Source: Mariaggregatimicrobium sp964498785
GTDB taxonomy: Bacteria; Zhuqueibacterota; Zhuqueibacteria; Thermofontimicrobiales; Thiofontviventaceae
DNA: 48,473 nt
NCBI GenBank assembly: GCA_964498785.1
Contig: CAZCJL010000049.1
Coordinates: 1 to 48,473, forward strand
Reading direction: 5' to 3'
The number at the start of each line of letters is the position of its first letter. Position 1 is the first letter of the stretch. A program made the translations under genes and the position numbers. This document shows, piece after piece, positions 27,855 to 36,005 of the stretch. The notes beneath the pieces were generated by a model, which worked only from the letters and a program-made list of their open reading frames with translations, was not told the DNA's origin and did no database searches.

Positions 27855-27938
27855 TATAATGCTCCTCGAATATCCCGTTATTCAAAAATAGCGAAAAATT
27901 TAAAGTCCACCTACGCCCAAAAAACGGCGCACCTTCGG

Positions 27939-28018
27939 TTTGAAGGGGGATTTAGGGGGATGTTATTACATGAACTTACGCAACATCCACCAATAACCCT
28001 TCGCTCGCTCTGAATGAC
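27939..28018. repeat. Intergenic repeat cluster
   Basis: Bases 27939-27968 are an exact inverted copy of 3984-4013. GGATGTT (27957-27963) pairs with AACATCC (27982-27988), and the end GCTCTGAATGACA resembles the GAATGAC end of other elements here. Together they fill most of the 169-base gap between two genes, including the upstream part of the epimerase leader. No further promoter was identified. Confidence 0.6.
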
Positions 28019-28023
28019 ATCAA

Positions 28024-29091
28024 CTAATCCCACACATCATTTTCATTTTCCAACGGCAACTCGACTTCATTGCCAATGTTTGCGGATTTATACATCGCCA
28101 GTGCGATTTCCAGCGTACCCCGCGTCAACGGCGCTGCGATCAGCGGCTCAAGGTCGTTCTCAATTGCATCTGCCATATCTTCGATCACCACCTGATGATC
28201 TGCGAACGAAAAGTCCGCCGGACCTGTCGCTGCCGTCGCTGTTGCAGCGCTGCCGGTTTTTCGGATTTCCGCATCTTCCGGCAATTCCTCTTTGAATTTC
28301 CATGTATCGATCCGCTCTCCGACGATAACCGCCGTGCCATCAGTCCCGTTGATCTCGATGCGCAGATCAGTGCCCGGATACAGCGCGGTGGATGCCTGCA
28401 CGACTCCCTGCGCGCCATTTTCATAATTCAGAAACGCCAGCACTGTGTCTTCCAGTTCCACATCCGGGTGCGCCAGATTTGCCATGCGCGCATGAAGACT
28501 TTTCACCGGTCCGGCGAGATAATAGAGCAGATCGATGTAATGAAATGCGTGCTGTATTGTGACGCCTGCTCCTGATTTGCGCGAGCTGCGCCAGGGATCG
28601 CTGTGATAATATTCAGTGGAGCGATACCATTTCATAAATGCATCCGCGTGCAGCAATTTTCCGAAACGTCCCTGCCGGATCGCTTCCCGGACTGCCTGCA
28701 CTGCTTTTCGTACCCGGCATTGCAGCACGATGCCCAGTTTGACATTCTGCCTGCGGCAGATCGCAATCATCTCATCGACATCTGTTAGTGACACTGCCGG
28801 TGGTTTTTCCACCAAAAGATGCTTTTGTGCCTTCGCTGCCTTTAACACCGCTTCTTTGTGCAGATGATTGGGCGTCAGAATATTGATCACATCCACCGCG
28901 TCATCTTCGAGTAAATCATCCAACTGGCGATATGCCGCGCAATCGAACTGCACAGCAAAATCACCTGCCCGCTTTTCATCGATATCCGCCACAGCGATCA
29001 ACTCACAATTTTCCGAATTCTGAATTGCCTTCGCATGAAACGGGGCAACAAGCCCGGTTCCCAATAATGCAAATCCTGTTTTCTGTTTCAT
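28024..29091 (-). CDS. Gfo/Idh/MocA-family oxidoreductase
   Basis: A 355-residue NAD(P)-dependent oxidoreductase. ALLGTGLVAPFHAKAI gives the Rossmann glycines; HLLVEKPPAV carries the E-K-P motif; and GAGVTIQHAFHYIDLL supplies the conserved His. A low-complexity Ala/Thr stretch (S-A-A-T-A-T-A-A-T-G) occurs near residue 285. ATG 29089-29091 is favoured because AGGA lies six bases upstream; an ATG two codons earlier overlaps that site. It is 26 bases downstream of a D-2-hydroxyacid dehydrogenase gene. Paralogues lie at 25763-26827 and 34461-35708. Confidence 0.85.
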   Translation of the reverse strand: MKQKTGFALLGTGLVAPFHAKAIQNSENCELIAVADIDEKRAGDFAVQFDCAAYRQLDDLLEDDAVDVINILTPNHLHKEAVLKAAKAQKHLLVEKPPAVSLTDVDEMIAICRRQNVKLGIVLQCRVRKAVQAVREAIRQGRFGKLLHADAFMKWYRSTEYYHSDPWRSSRKSGAGVTIQHAFHYIDLLYYLAGPVKSLHARMANLAHPDVELEDTVLAFLNYENGAQGVVQASTALYPGTDLRIEINGTDGTAVIVGERIDTWKFKEELPEDAEIRKTGSAATATAATGPADFSFADHQVVIEDMADAIENDLEPLIAAPLTRGTLEIALAMYKSANIGNEVELPLENENDVWD

Positions 29092-29117
29092 AATCATCCT
29101 GCTAAATTCAGTTCCTT

Positions 29118-30119
29118 TTAAATTACATCTTCATTGATGATATTTTTGGGTCGTTTCCCTTCGATCATCAGAATGATATTATTTAAAATCTTTTTACGAA
29201 TTTTCCATTCCGCTTCCACCGAATACCAGGCAAGATGCGGCGTCAGATTGATGTTTTCCACAGCCAGCAGCTTCGATTTCTTTTCCGGCGGCTCCCGATA
29301 TTCATACACATCGATGGCAGCCCCGGCAATCCATTTTTCCTGACAGGCTTTCAGCACGGCATTTTCATCCAGAATACCGCCGCGCGCAGTGTTCACAATG
29401 AATGCCGTCGGTTTCATCATTCTCAATTCCCGCTCGCTGATGATGTGTTGCGTTTCATCATTTAACGGCGTATGAATTGTCACGAAATCCGATTCCCGCA
29501 GCGCCTTTTCCAGCGGCACTGTCTCGATGCCCAGCCCGGCTTTTTTTTCCTCTGTCAGATAGGGATCGCAGATCAGATATTTCATCTCAAATCCCTGCAT
29601 CATTTTGTAGACAGTGCTGCCGATGCGACCGCAGCCGATAATTCCCAGCGTTTTATAGCTGATCTGGTAGATCGGATACACCGGCTCGAAATCCCACTCT
29701 CCTTTTTCCACGGATTCGGTCATCGATTTTTGTTGGAATGTGTATTTCCGGGCGCAATTCAAAATGTGCATCACCGCCTGCTCGGCGACTTCCTCGATGC
29801 AGTAATCGGGAATATTTGTGAAGATGATTCCCTTTTTCGTCAGCTCCGGCACATCGACGTTATCGTAGCCCACGCCGTGCCGGATAATGAGCCTGCACTT
29901 TGTCAGCGAGTCGATCAGCCGCTTATTCACTTCGATCATATTGGCGACGATCACGTCCGCGTCCTTTACTTTTTCGATGATCTCATCTGTCGACGCGTGT
30001 TTCAACTGATACGTTTTAAACGTTACATTCGGGTACCGGTTGAGCTGTTCGCCTTCCCAGTTCAGATCGTCTTCGATATAATCCGTAACAACCACTTTCC
30101 ACGATCTTGCTTCATTCAT
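29118..30119 (-). CDS. D-isomer specific 2-hydroxyacid dehydrogenase
   Basis: A 333-residue NAD-dependent dehydrogenase of the phosphoglycerate/glyoxylate reductase family. GIIGCGRIGSTVYKM is the dinucleotide-binding loop; VNTARGGILDENAV contains the conserved Arg; the catalytic Glu lies in DVYEYREPP and the His in LTPHLAWYS. RHGVGYDNVDVPE is the usual N-terminal block. The start ATG 30117-30119 was chosen because AGGAAG sits at its proper distance; the longer ATG start at 30149 would embed that site. It likely reduces or oxidises a 2-keto/2-hydroxy acid. The 14-base gap after the M20 gene suggests cotranscription. Confidence 0.85.
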   Translation of the reverse strand: MNEARSWKVVVTDYIEDDLNWEGEQLNRYPNVTFKTYQLKHASTDEIIEKVKDADVIVANMIEVNKRLIDSLTKCRLIIRHGVGYDNVDVPELTKKGIIFTNIPDYCIEEVAEQAVMHILNCARKYTFQQKSMTESVEKGEWDFEPVYPIYQISYKTLGIIGCGRIGSTVYKMMQGFEMKYLICDPYLTEEKKAGLGIETVPLEKALRESDFVTIHTPLNDETQHIISERELRMMKPTAFIVNTARGGILDENAVLKACQEKWIAGAAIDVYEYREPPEKKSKLLAVENINLTPHLAWYSVEAEWKIRKKILNNIILMIEGKRPKNIINEDVI

Positions 30120-30133
30120 TTGATTCTTCCTGA

Positions 30134-31339
30134 TTAATCCGTACACCAATTTTTTACAAATTCGAACAGCGCGTTCGCTGCTTCTTCTATCTGTACAATG
30201 GATATATTTTCTTTATTAGAATGCGCGACCCCTAATTCGCCGGGACCAAAAACCACAGTGGGTATCCCCAGTTGATTGTTGTAAAACCAGGAGTCGCACG
30301 ATGCAGCCATCGCCGAAATTTGTGCCTCGCCGAATGTATTTGAGCAGGCTTCCGATAATGTTCCGACGAGTTCATGTTTTGGATCGAGAACATGACAATC
30401 GTGTCTGTACATGAATTCGATGTAAAAATTATCCTTTAATTGAGCTGATCCGTTTTCCCGGATGGCAGCTTCTGTTTCCAGCATTATCTCTTCTTTTGTT
30501 TTATTCGGAAGAAAGCCGAGCACACCTTCGAGGATGGCTTTGTTCGGAATGGTCGCAGGCCAGTCACCGGCGTGCAGTTTTCCGAACGTGATCGGCATCG
30601 GATCGTCGTACGCATCGAACAGCGGAATATTTTTGGAATCTGCCAGCAATGTATCGTGATAATTTTGCATGATGCCCATCGCTTCGTTTGCCAGATCCAG
30701 CGCGCTCACCCTTGTACCTGCCGAACCGCTGTGCCCCGGCTTGCCAATGCAGATGATGCGAAACCAGACCGCGCCGCGCACAGACGGCAATATTTTCAAC
30801 CCCGTCGGCTCCAGCACGATTGCTGCGTCCGCCTGCTCGCCGTTGCGGATCGCTGCCAGCGTCCCGTTCCCGCCGTTCTCCTCTTCCACGACGATGTGGA
30901 TGATGATATCACCGGCAGGTTTGTGTTGGGCTGATTTTATCTTTTTCAGCATAAACAGAATTGTCGCAATCTGCCCCTTTGCATCACAGGCGCCCCGGCC
31001 ATAAATAATCCCATCTCTTTCGAACGGATCGAATGCGCTTTCCTGCATTGCCGATGCCGGGACCACGTCCGCGTGGGTATTCAGAATGAGTGACTTTCCG
31101 CGGCCGGTTCCCCGAATGATTGCCCGCAGGTTGTGCCTGCCGGTATAATCGATGCCGGCGACAGGATACGCGTAATCCGGATCGTCCCGCAATGAATTGT
31201 CAAGAGGTGCCAATTCGATATCATCGACAAGCGGCAGGAGCTGATCATAAATAAGCTGCATCACCTGCTGCTCATCGCCGCTCATCGAGGGAATTCGGAT
31301 CATGTGCTTTAAAAATTCTGTCGTCTCCGTGATATTCAT
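30134..31339 (-). CDS. M20-family metallo-aminoacylase/deacetylase (ArgE/DapE type)
   Basis: A 401-residue zinc peptidase-clan hydrolase, cytoplasmic. The metal ligands are recognisable: NTHADVVPA (His, Asp), YGRGACDAKG (bridging Asp), VEEENGGNG (Glu catalytic and metal), and the late VAHSNKENI (His). Family members remove acyl groups from amino acids or cleave small peptides. Together with the adjacent class III aminotransferase it resembles an N-acyl amino acid breakdown pair. ATG 31337-31339 is favoured: AAGGA lies six bases upstream; a start two codons earlier is too close. Substrate unknown. Confidence 0.85.
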   Translation of the reverse strand: MNITETTEFLKHMIRIPSMSGDEQQVMQLIYDQLLPLVDDIELAPLDNSLRDDPDYAYPVAGIDYTGRHNLRAIIRGTGRGKSLILNTHADVVPASAMQESAFDPFERDGIIYGRGACDAKGQIATILFMLKKIKSAQHKPAGDIIIHIVVEEENGGNGTLAAIRNGEQADAAIVLEPTGLKILPSVRGAVWFRIICIGKPGHSGSAGTRVSALDLANEAMGIMQNYHDTLLADSKNIPLFDAYDDPMPITFGKLHAGDWPATIPNKAILEGVLGFLPNKTKEEIMLETEAAIRENGSAQLKDNFYIEFMYRHDCHVLDPKHELVGTLSEACSNTFGEAQISAMAASCDSWFYNNQLGIPTVVFGPGELGVAHSNKENISIVQIEEAANALFEFVKNWCTD

Positions 31340-31354
31340 TTTCATTCCTTATTT

Positions 31355-32758
31355 CTAAGCCAGTTTAGTGAGCACTTTATCCATTATGTCGACTCCAAAT
31401 CCGGCTTCCTGCTCCGTAATGACCAGCGGCGGTGCAATTCGGATCACATTTCCGAACAGTCCCACTCTGCCGAGCAGCATTCCGTATTCACCGCATTTCA
31501 TCAGAATCTTCTGCGTGATTTCAGGAGACGGCTTGTTGTCATTCTGATCTTCCACAATCTCCAGCCCGATCACCAGCCCCCTGCCGCGGACATCGCCCAG
31601 AAAATGGTGTTTCGCCTTTAATTCATTGAAGCGCTGCATCAGATATTCGCCCACTTTAACGGAATTTTCGGCTAACTTTTCTTCCTCCATGATATCCAGC
31701 ACAGCATGATTTGCAGCGCTGGCGAGCGGATTGCCGCCGGTTGTGCTGGACATTTCGCCGGAATTCATGCATTCGAATATTTTCCCTTCGCCTGCCAGTG
31801 CCGACGCCGGCATCCCGCTGCCGAAACCCTTGCCCAGACACAGCATCTGCGGCTGAATGCCTTCCCATTCGATCATGAACAGCTTTCCCGTCCTGCCGAA
31901 AGAGGATTGCACCTCATCCACAATCAGGAGCAGATCCCGTTCCCGGCACCATTTCTCCAGTTCTTTGAGCCATCCTTCGGGCGGGAAAATAAATCCCGCG
32001 CCGCCCTGATACGGCTCGGTGATCACGGTTCCCATATCCCCGGATGTGGACGAATTGATGATCTTGTCCAGTTGGCGGATGCAGAAAAAATCGCACTCCG
32101 GATATGTCTTATCATAAAAGCATCGGAAACAATGGGCATAAGGCGCCATCACGCCGCCGGGCAGAGCTGGTCCGAATTTGCGCCGGGTTCCGATATTGCC
32201 GGACACGCTGATGGGACCATACGTTCTGCCGTGAAAACCGCCGTAAAACGAGAGCACTTCGTGCTTGCCCGTATATCGCTTGGCAATTCGCAGCGCCGCT
32301 TCCGTGGATTCGGCGCCGGTTGTCAGTAAAAATACCTTGTTCAGATTCGGCGGTAGTAGCTCCACAAGCCGCTGCGACAGCGTCACCCGTTCCGGCGTCG
32401 GGAAAGAATAGCAGTTCATCAGCCGCGCTGCCTGCTCCCGGATCGCCTTTACGTGCCGCGGATGAGTATGTCCCACATTTGTGACCAGAACGCCGGAGGT
32501 AAAATCGATATATTTATTGCCATCCACATCCCACACCCAAACGCCCTCGCCGTGATCCCAGACGACAGGGACCTGGTCCGCCATGCAGGGCGGTTCATAT
32601 TTTTGAGAAACAGAAATCAGCTCTTCGGATTTCGGCCCGGGTATCTTTCTTCGTTCCACGTTAAGCTCCATTTTAGTCATTAGTTGCCAGCGTTGGTACA
32701 CCTGTGTGATCCACTGGCCGCCAGATTTTTCTCTCAATTTATCGGATATCAATCTCAT
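31355..32758 (-). CDS. Class III PLP-dependent aminotransferase
   Basis: About 467 residues of the 4-aminobutyrate/acetylornithine transaminase family. LLTTGAESTEAALRIAK, LLIVDEVQSSFGRTG, and the PLP lysine K310 in LGKGFGSG are all present, as is TTGGNPLASAA. The start at 32756-32758 overlaps the stop of the preceding dehydrogenase as ATGA, a coupling arrangement; an alternative start at 32680 has no better ribosome site. A second class III aminotransferase lies at 4036-5400. The two share the block after K-Y-E-P, but differ in internal loops. Confidence 0.85.
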   Translation of the reverse strand: MRLISDKLREKSGGQWITQVYQRWQLMTKMELNVERRKIPGPKSEELISVSQKYEPPCMADQVPVVWDHGEGVWVWDVDGNKYIDFTSGVLVTNVGHTHPRHVKAIREQAARLMNCYSFPTPERVTLSQRLVELLPPNLNKVFLLTTGAESTEAALRIAKRYTGKHEVLSFYGGFHGRTYGPISVSGNIGTRRKFGPALPGGVMAPYAHCFRCFYDKTYPECDFFCIRQLDKIINSSTSGDMGTVITEPYQGGAGFIFPPEGWLKELEKWCRERDLLLIVDEVQSSFGRTGKLFMIEWEGIQPQMLCLGKGFGSGMPASALAGEGKIFECMNSGEMSSTTGGNPLASAANHAVLDIMEEEKLAENSVKVGEYLMQRFNELKAKHHFLGDVRGRGLVIGLEIVEDQNDNKPSPEITQKILMKCGEYGMLLGRVGLFGNVIRIAPPLVITEQEAGFGVDIMDKVLTKLA

Positions 32759-33729
32759 TCCAGGACGTGCGGATTCAACACACATTCCATTGGTAGTGGT
32801 TCACTTTTTAGCACAGCAAGCACGTTTTTCACAGCACCGACTCCCATGTTTCTGAGCGAATTATTCGATGCCCCGCCAACATGAGAAGTAACAACCACAT
32901 TATCAAGTTTGAATAGCGGATTATTCTGATCCGGAGGTTCTATCTGGAACGTATCTAACGCTGCTCCGGCAATGCGCTTTTCCTCAAGCGCCTGGATTAA
33001 ATCATCTTCAGTGATGACAGGACCCCGGGAAGTATTAATGATATACGCTGAATCCTTCATTAACGCGATGCTATCCGTATTAATGAGTCCTTTTGTTTCA
33101 GGCGTTAATGCGCAATGCAGACTGATGATGTCCGCTTCCCTGAATATATGTTCCACATCATCGATTTTTTCGATATAGTCCGGTACTAATTCATTTTTTA
33201 GAAACGGATCGTATACAAATATTTTTGGATCAAATGGCTGCACTAACTCCGCCAATCTTTTGCCAATGCGTCCGAAACCAATCAATCCGATAGTTTTCCT
33301 GAACAGCTCCTCCCCATCGTAATTTGCTTTATTAAAAATCCCCTGCCGGAGATCGCGATCCTGTTTCGGTACTTTTCGAAGCACCGCGAATATGAGTGCC
33401 AATGCATGTTCCGCGACAGACTGAAAATTAGCATTTATTGTTATCATGACAGGGATTCCTTTATCGGTTGCCGCATTCACATCGATATTATCCACGCCAA
33501 CTCCATGCTTGCAAATGACCTTCAGATTTTCAGCAGAATCAAGCACAGCCTTTGTAATTTTCCCCTGCCGCACAATAAGTCCGTCAGGATCGAAATCGCG
33601 TAGTTTTGCGGCAATCTCTTCGGGGGTGTCTTTCGGAGTGCCATATTCATAAATAATTCCTTCACGTGCCAGAATGTCCTCAGCATCTTTTACCAGGCGA
33701 GAGCCGGTCATAAATATTTTAGCGTTCAT
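32755..33729 (-). CDS. D-3-phosphoglycerate dehydrogenase-like 2-hydroxyacid dehydrogenase
   Basis: A 324-residue NAD-dependent dehydrogenase. CKHGVGVDNIDV, IGLIGFGRIGKRLAEL, INTSRGPVITEDDL, DTFQIEPPD (Glu) and TSHVGGAS (His) follow the family order completely. It lacks the C-terminal ACT domain of SerA, so it is unlikely to be regulated by serine. ATG 33727-33729 is preferred with GGAG six bases away; two residues earlier is an ATG too near. The start overlaps the LamG gene end by 11 bases and the stop overlaps the aminotransferase start, suggesting tight translational coupling. Confidence 0.85.
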   Translation of the reverse strand: MNAKIFMTGSRLVKDAEDILAREGIIYEYGTPKDTPEEIAAKLRDFDPDGLIVRQGKITKAVLDSAENLKVICKHGVGVDNIDVNAATDKGIPVMITINANFQSVAEHALALIFAVLRKVPKQDRDLRQGIFNKANYDGEELFRKTIGLIGFGRIGKRLAELVQPFDPKIFVYDPFLKNELVPDYIEKIDDVEHIFREADIISLHCALTPETKGLINTDSIALMKDSAYIINTSRGPVITEDDLIQALEEKRIAGAALDTFQIEPPDQNNPLFKLDNVVVTSHVGGASNNSLRNMGVGAVKNVLAVLKSEPLPMECVLNPHVLE

Positions 33730-34420
33730 CTTCATCTCCGTAATTTTTATATGTAAATTCCACCGGCATCAATGCCCGAGGTGTTACTTTCAGCAGTTGA
33801 ATTACGCCTTTGAACCAATACACTTGATTCATGCGAACACCGATCGATGTATAGCCATTTTCAATCGGAAGATACTTGACTTCTCCGGACATTTCTTCCA
33901 CGCCATTGACATAGTGCTTCATGGTATTATTTTCATAAACCAAAGCAGCATGATACCAGCGCCCGATTGGATGGAGATATTCTGACGCGTATAGAGTTCT
34001 CGATGATCGTTCAGACATGATAAAAGTATCCAGGAACCACTTATTATCCGATGTTAGCCGGATTTCAATTAAAACACGCCGATCTTCATTGTTCGGATTC
34101 TGGATATGAACGAAACGCTGTTCTTTATTCTGCGGAAATGCTGAATCGGGTCTGAAAACAACTTCAATCGTAAATGACAGTGCGTTTGCAAGTGGATTGG
34201 ATTTGACGATCAAACCATCATCGATTCCGTCGAATTGAACAGCCTGTCCGTGTTTTGTCCCGATAACCACTGGCTCGCCAAGTTTAGTAACTGGATTTCC
34301 GGCGATGCTTTCTATTGAGTCAATTTTCCATGTTGATTGCATGTCATTCCCTCTCCGCTCCAGAGCAAAATATAGTACGAGAGCTCCGCTTATTATAATT
34401 AATACAATGATTTTTTTCAA
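33719..34420 (-). CDS. LamG/concanavalin A-like exported protein
   Basis: A 233-residue protein with a hydrophobic N-terminal segment (3-21) acting as a signal or anchor, followed by one LamG-type jelly-roll domain: HGQAVQFDGIDDGLIVKSN, SFTIEVVFRPDS, and GRWYHAALVYENNTMKHYVNG are the family pattern. Such domains bind or cleave glycans; no catalytic carboxylates are obvious. The start is TTG (34418-34420) with a weak upstream site. It sits next to a Tat-type Gfo/Idh/MocA oxidoreductase, an arrangement often seen in loci for 3-keto-glycoside processing (inference). Confidence 0.65.
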   Translation of the reverse strand: MKKIIVLIIISGALVLYFALERRGNDMQSTWKIDSIESIAGNPVTKLGEPVVIGTKHGQAVQFDGIDDGLIVKSNPLANALSFTIEVVFRPDSAFPQNKEQRFVHIQNPNNEDRRVLIEIRLTSDNKWFLDTFIMSERSSRTLYASEYLHPIGRWYHAALVYENNTMKHYVNGVEEMSGEVKYLPIENGYTSIGVRMNQVYWFKGVIQLLKVTPRALMPVEFTYKNYGDEDER

Positions 34421-34460
34421 AGCTCTATTTCAACTATCTTATTCATAAAAAATAAATTCA

Positions 34461-35708
34461 TTAAACTGAATATTCCGGTTTCCAATTTTCTACGGTTCCA
34501 TTGCGCATTGCCAAATCTGCTAGATGAACCGCAATCGCGGATTGACGTCCGCTTTCGACATTAGGTAATGGCAAGCGATTATTATAAATACAATCTGCAA
34601 AATGCGCAAACGACATGATTTTGTTTTCCCCCTCGTCTTTGGCCCGATCCTCTACTATAATAGGAACGCCTTCTCCACGTTTCAATGCTTTCGTTGTTGC
34701 ACTTGTTGTTGTGTTCAGGTTATCATTTTTATCCTTTTTCTGCACATCTTCTGCCAACTTACCCTCAGGGTAATACATTACTTCGTGGTCCTGATTATTG
34801 CCAATAATAATTGTACCTTCTGTTCCCAGGAATTGAATCTTTATACCATGGAAAGAATTTGTCGTTAAAGAAGAGAAAACCGCTTTTATACCACCGGGAT
34901 ACCCATACAATGCATGGACATTATCATACGTTTCCCTGCCATCTTTCCAATAATCGATTCCACCCAAACCGCAGGCAGTAGTTGGATGGCTGCCTAATAT
35001 CATATTTACCAAATCAATATGATGAGAACATAATTCTGCTATTAAACCGACAGAATATTCACGGTACATGCGCCAGTTGATAATCCGCTCATGTTCGGGA
35101 TTTTTTACCGGCCGTCTCCAGTCCGCATTTCGATTATAATTACAATACACATGTGTAAGTTTACCAAGATAATCAACATCGAGCATCTCTTTGATTTTAT
35201 GATATAATGGATTTAGCCTCATTTGATATCCAACCTGGAAAGTTTTTTTTGAGGCTTTCGCCGCCTGCACTAATTTCAATGCCTGTTCGATGTTATAGGT
35301 CATTGTTTTTTCACAATACACATGCTTACCACTTGCCAACGCATCCACTGCCATTTTGTAATGCAGACTTAATGGCGTGGCAATCAATACAGCATCGATA
35401 TCTTTATTTTCCAGTAGCTTTCGATAATCGACATACCCTACCGCTCCCTTTTCCGCCTGCTCGAGTCCTTTTTGCAGATGCTCCGGCAAAATATCGCAGC
35501 ACGCGATCATTTTAATATTTGGCAAGCCCTGCTTCAAAACATGCATCGTCCATCGCCCATGCCTGCCAGAACCAATAATGCCCATGTTAATGACATCATT
35601 TTTGGCAACTCTATTTCCAAAAGCTTTTAGTGTTGCATGCCCTAAACCGATACCTCCGACAGCAAACGCATTCTTCTTAAGAAATTCCCGTCTGTTAATA
35701 TTCATCAT
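34461..35708 (-). CDS. Exported Gfo/Idh/MocA-family oxidoreductase
   Basis: A 415-residue oxidoreductase with a Tat-type leader: N-R-R-E-F-L-K-K followed by a hydrophobic stretch to about residue 30. GIIGSGRHGRWTMHV is the Rossmann loop; GKHVYCEKTMT is the E-K-x motif with Thr in place of Pro; GLIAELCSHHIDLV has the conserved His. Length and leader match the periplasmic family members that include GH109 glycosidases and 3-keto-forming enzymes, where NAD(H) stays bound. The start ATG 35706-35708 has GGAG six bases upstream; the longer version starting at 35744 has none. The downstream gene follows after 40 bases. Confidence 0.8.
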   Translation of the reverse strand: MMNINRREFLKKNAFAVGGIGLGHATLKAFGNRVAKNDVINMGIIGSGRHGRWTMHVLKQGLPNIKMIACCDILPEHLQKGLEQAEKGAVGYVDYRKLLENKDIDAVLIATPLSLHYKMAVDALASGKHVYCEKTMTYNIEQALKLVQAAKASKKTFQVGYQMRLNPLYHKIKEMLDVDYLGKLTHVYCNYNRNADWRRPVKNPEHERIINWRMYREYSVGLIAELCSHHIDLVNMILGSHPTTACGLGGIDYWKDGRETYDNVHALYGYPGGIKAVFSSLTTNSFHGIKIQFLGTEGTIIIGNNQDHEVMYYPEGKLAEDVQKKDKNDNLNTTTSATTKALKRGEGVPIIVEDRAKDEGENKIMSFAHFADCIYNNRLPLPNVESGRQSAIAVHLADLAMRNGTVENWKPEYSV

Positions 35709-35782
35709 ATTATTCTCCAAATAGATTAACTTGAATTGTCGCATTTTCCTGAATACAGTTGTGTGTCGCTTTTCAGGGAGCG

Positions 35783-35843
35783 TGACGCTTTGAGTTGTAA
35801 ATCAATCAGTGGCATGGAACATGCTTCATAATGCAAAGCGTCA
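35783..35843. repeat. 10-bp inverted repeat
   Basis: TGACGCTTTG (35783-35792) and CAAAGCGTCA (35834-35843) are exact inverted copies around a 41-base loop, upstream of the exported Gfo/Idh/MocA gene and downstream of the neighbouring secreted-protein gene. It may be a transcript-end stem or an interspersed repeat. No T-run follows. Confidence 0.6.
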
Positions 35844-35853
35844 TATCATGAGT

Positions 35854-35963
35854 GGGGCTGTACCAAAAGTCCGAACGTCATCTCTAAATGAATATCCGAA
35901 TCAATGCGTCGCATTTCCCGCTCTGTTTCTGCCTCATTTCATACTATCCATTGATACAGCCCC
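35854..35963. repeat. MITE-like element with GGGGCTGTA terminal inverted repeats
   Basis: GGGGCTGTACCA (35854-35865) and TGATACAGCCCC (35952-35963) are inverted copies with one mismatch. The left end resembles the outer arms of the element at 2274-2408 (GGAGCTGTATCATAAGTC); both continue with AGTC. The core differs. The 110-base element is between genes and encodes nothing that I can recognise. Confidence 0.65.
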
Positions 35964-36005
35964 TGATTTTGAAATAAAAAAACTAATTCATTTTTAAAAC
36001 TGACA

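Noticed and set aside
29472..30137. A 221-codon + strand open frame opposite a 2-hydroxyacid dehydrogenase
   Set aside because: Rich in His and Phe as expected for a complement frame; the opposite gene has all family motifs.
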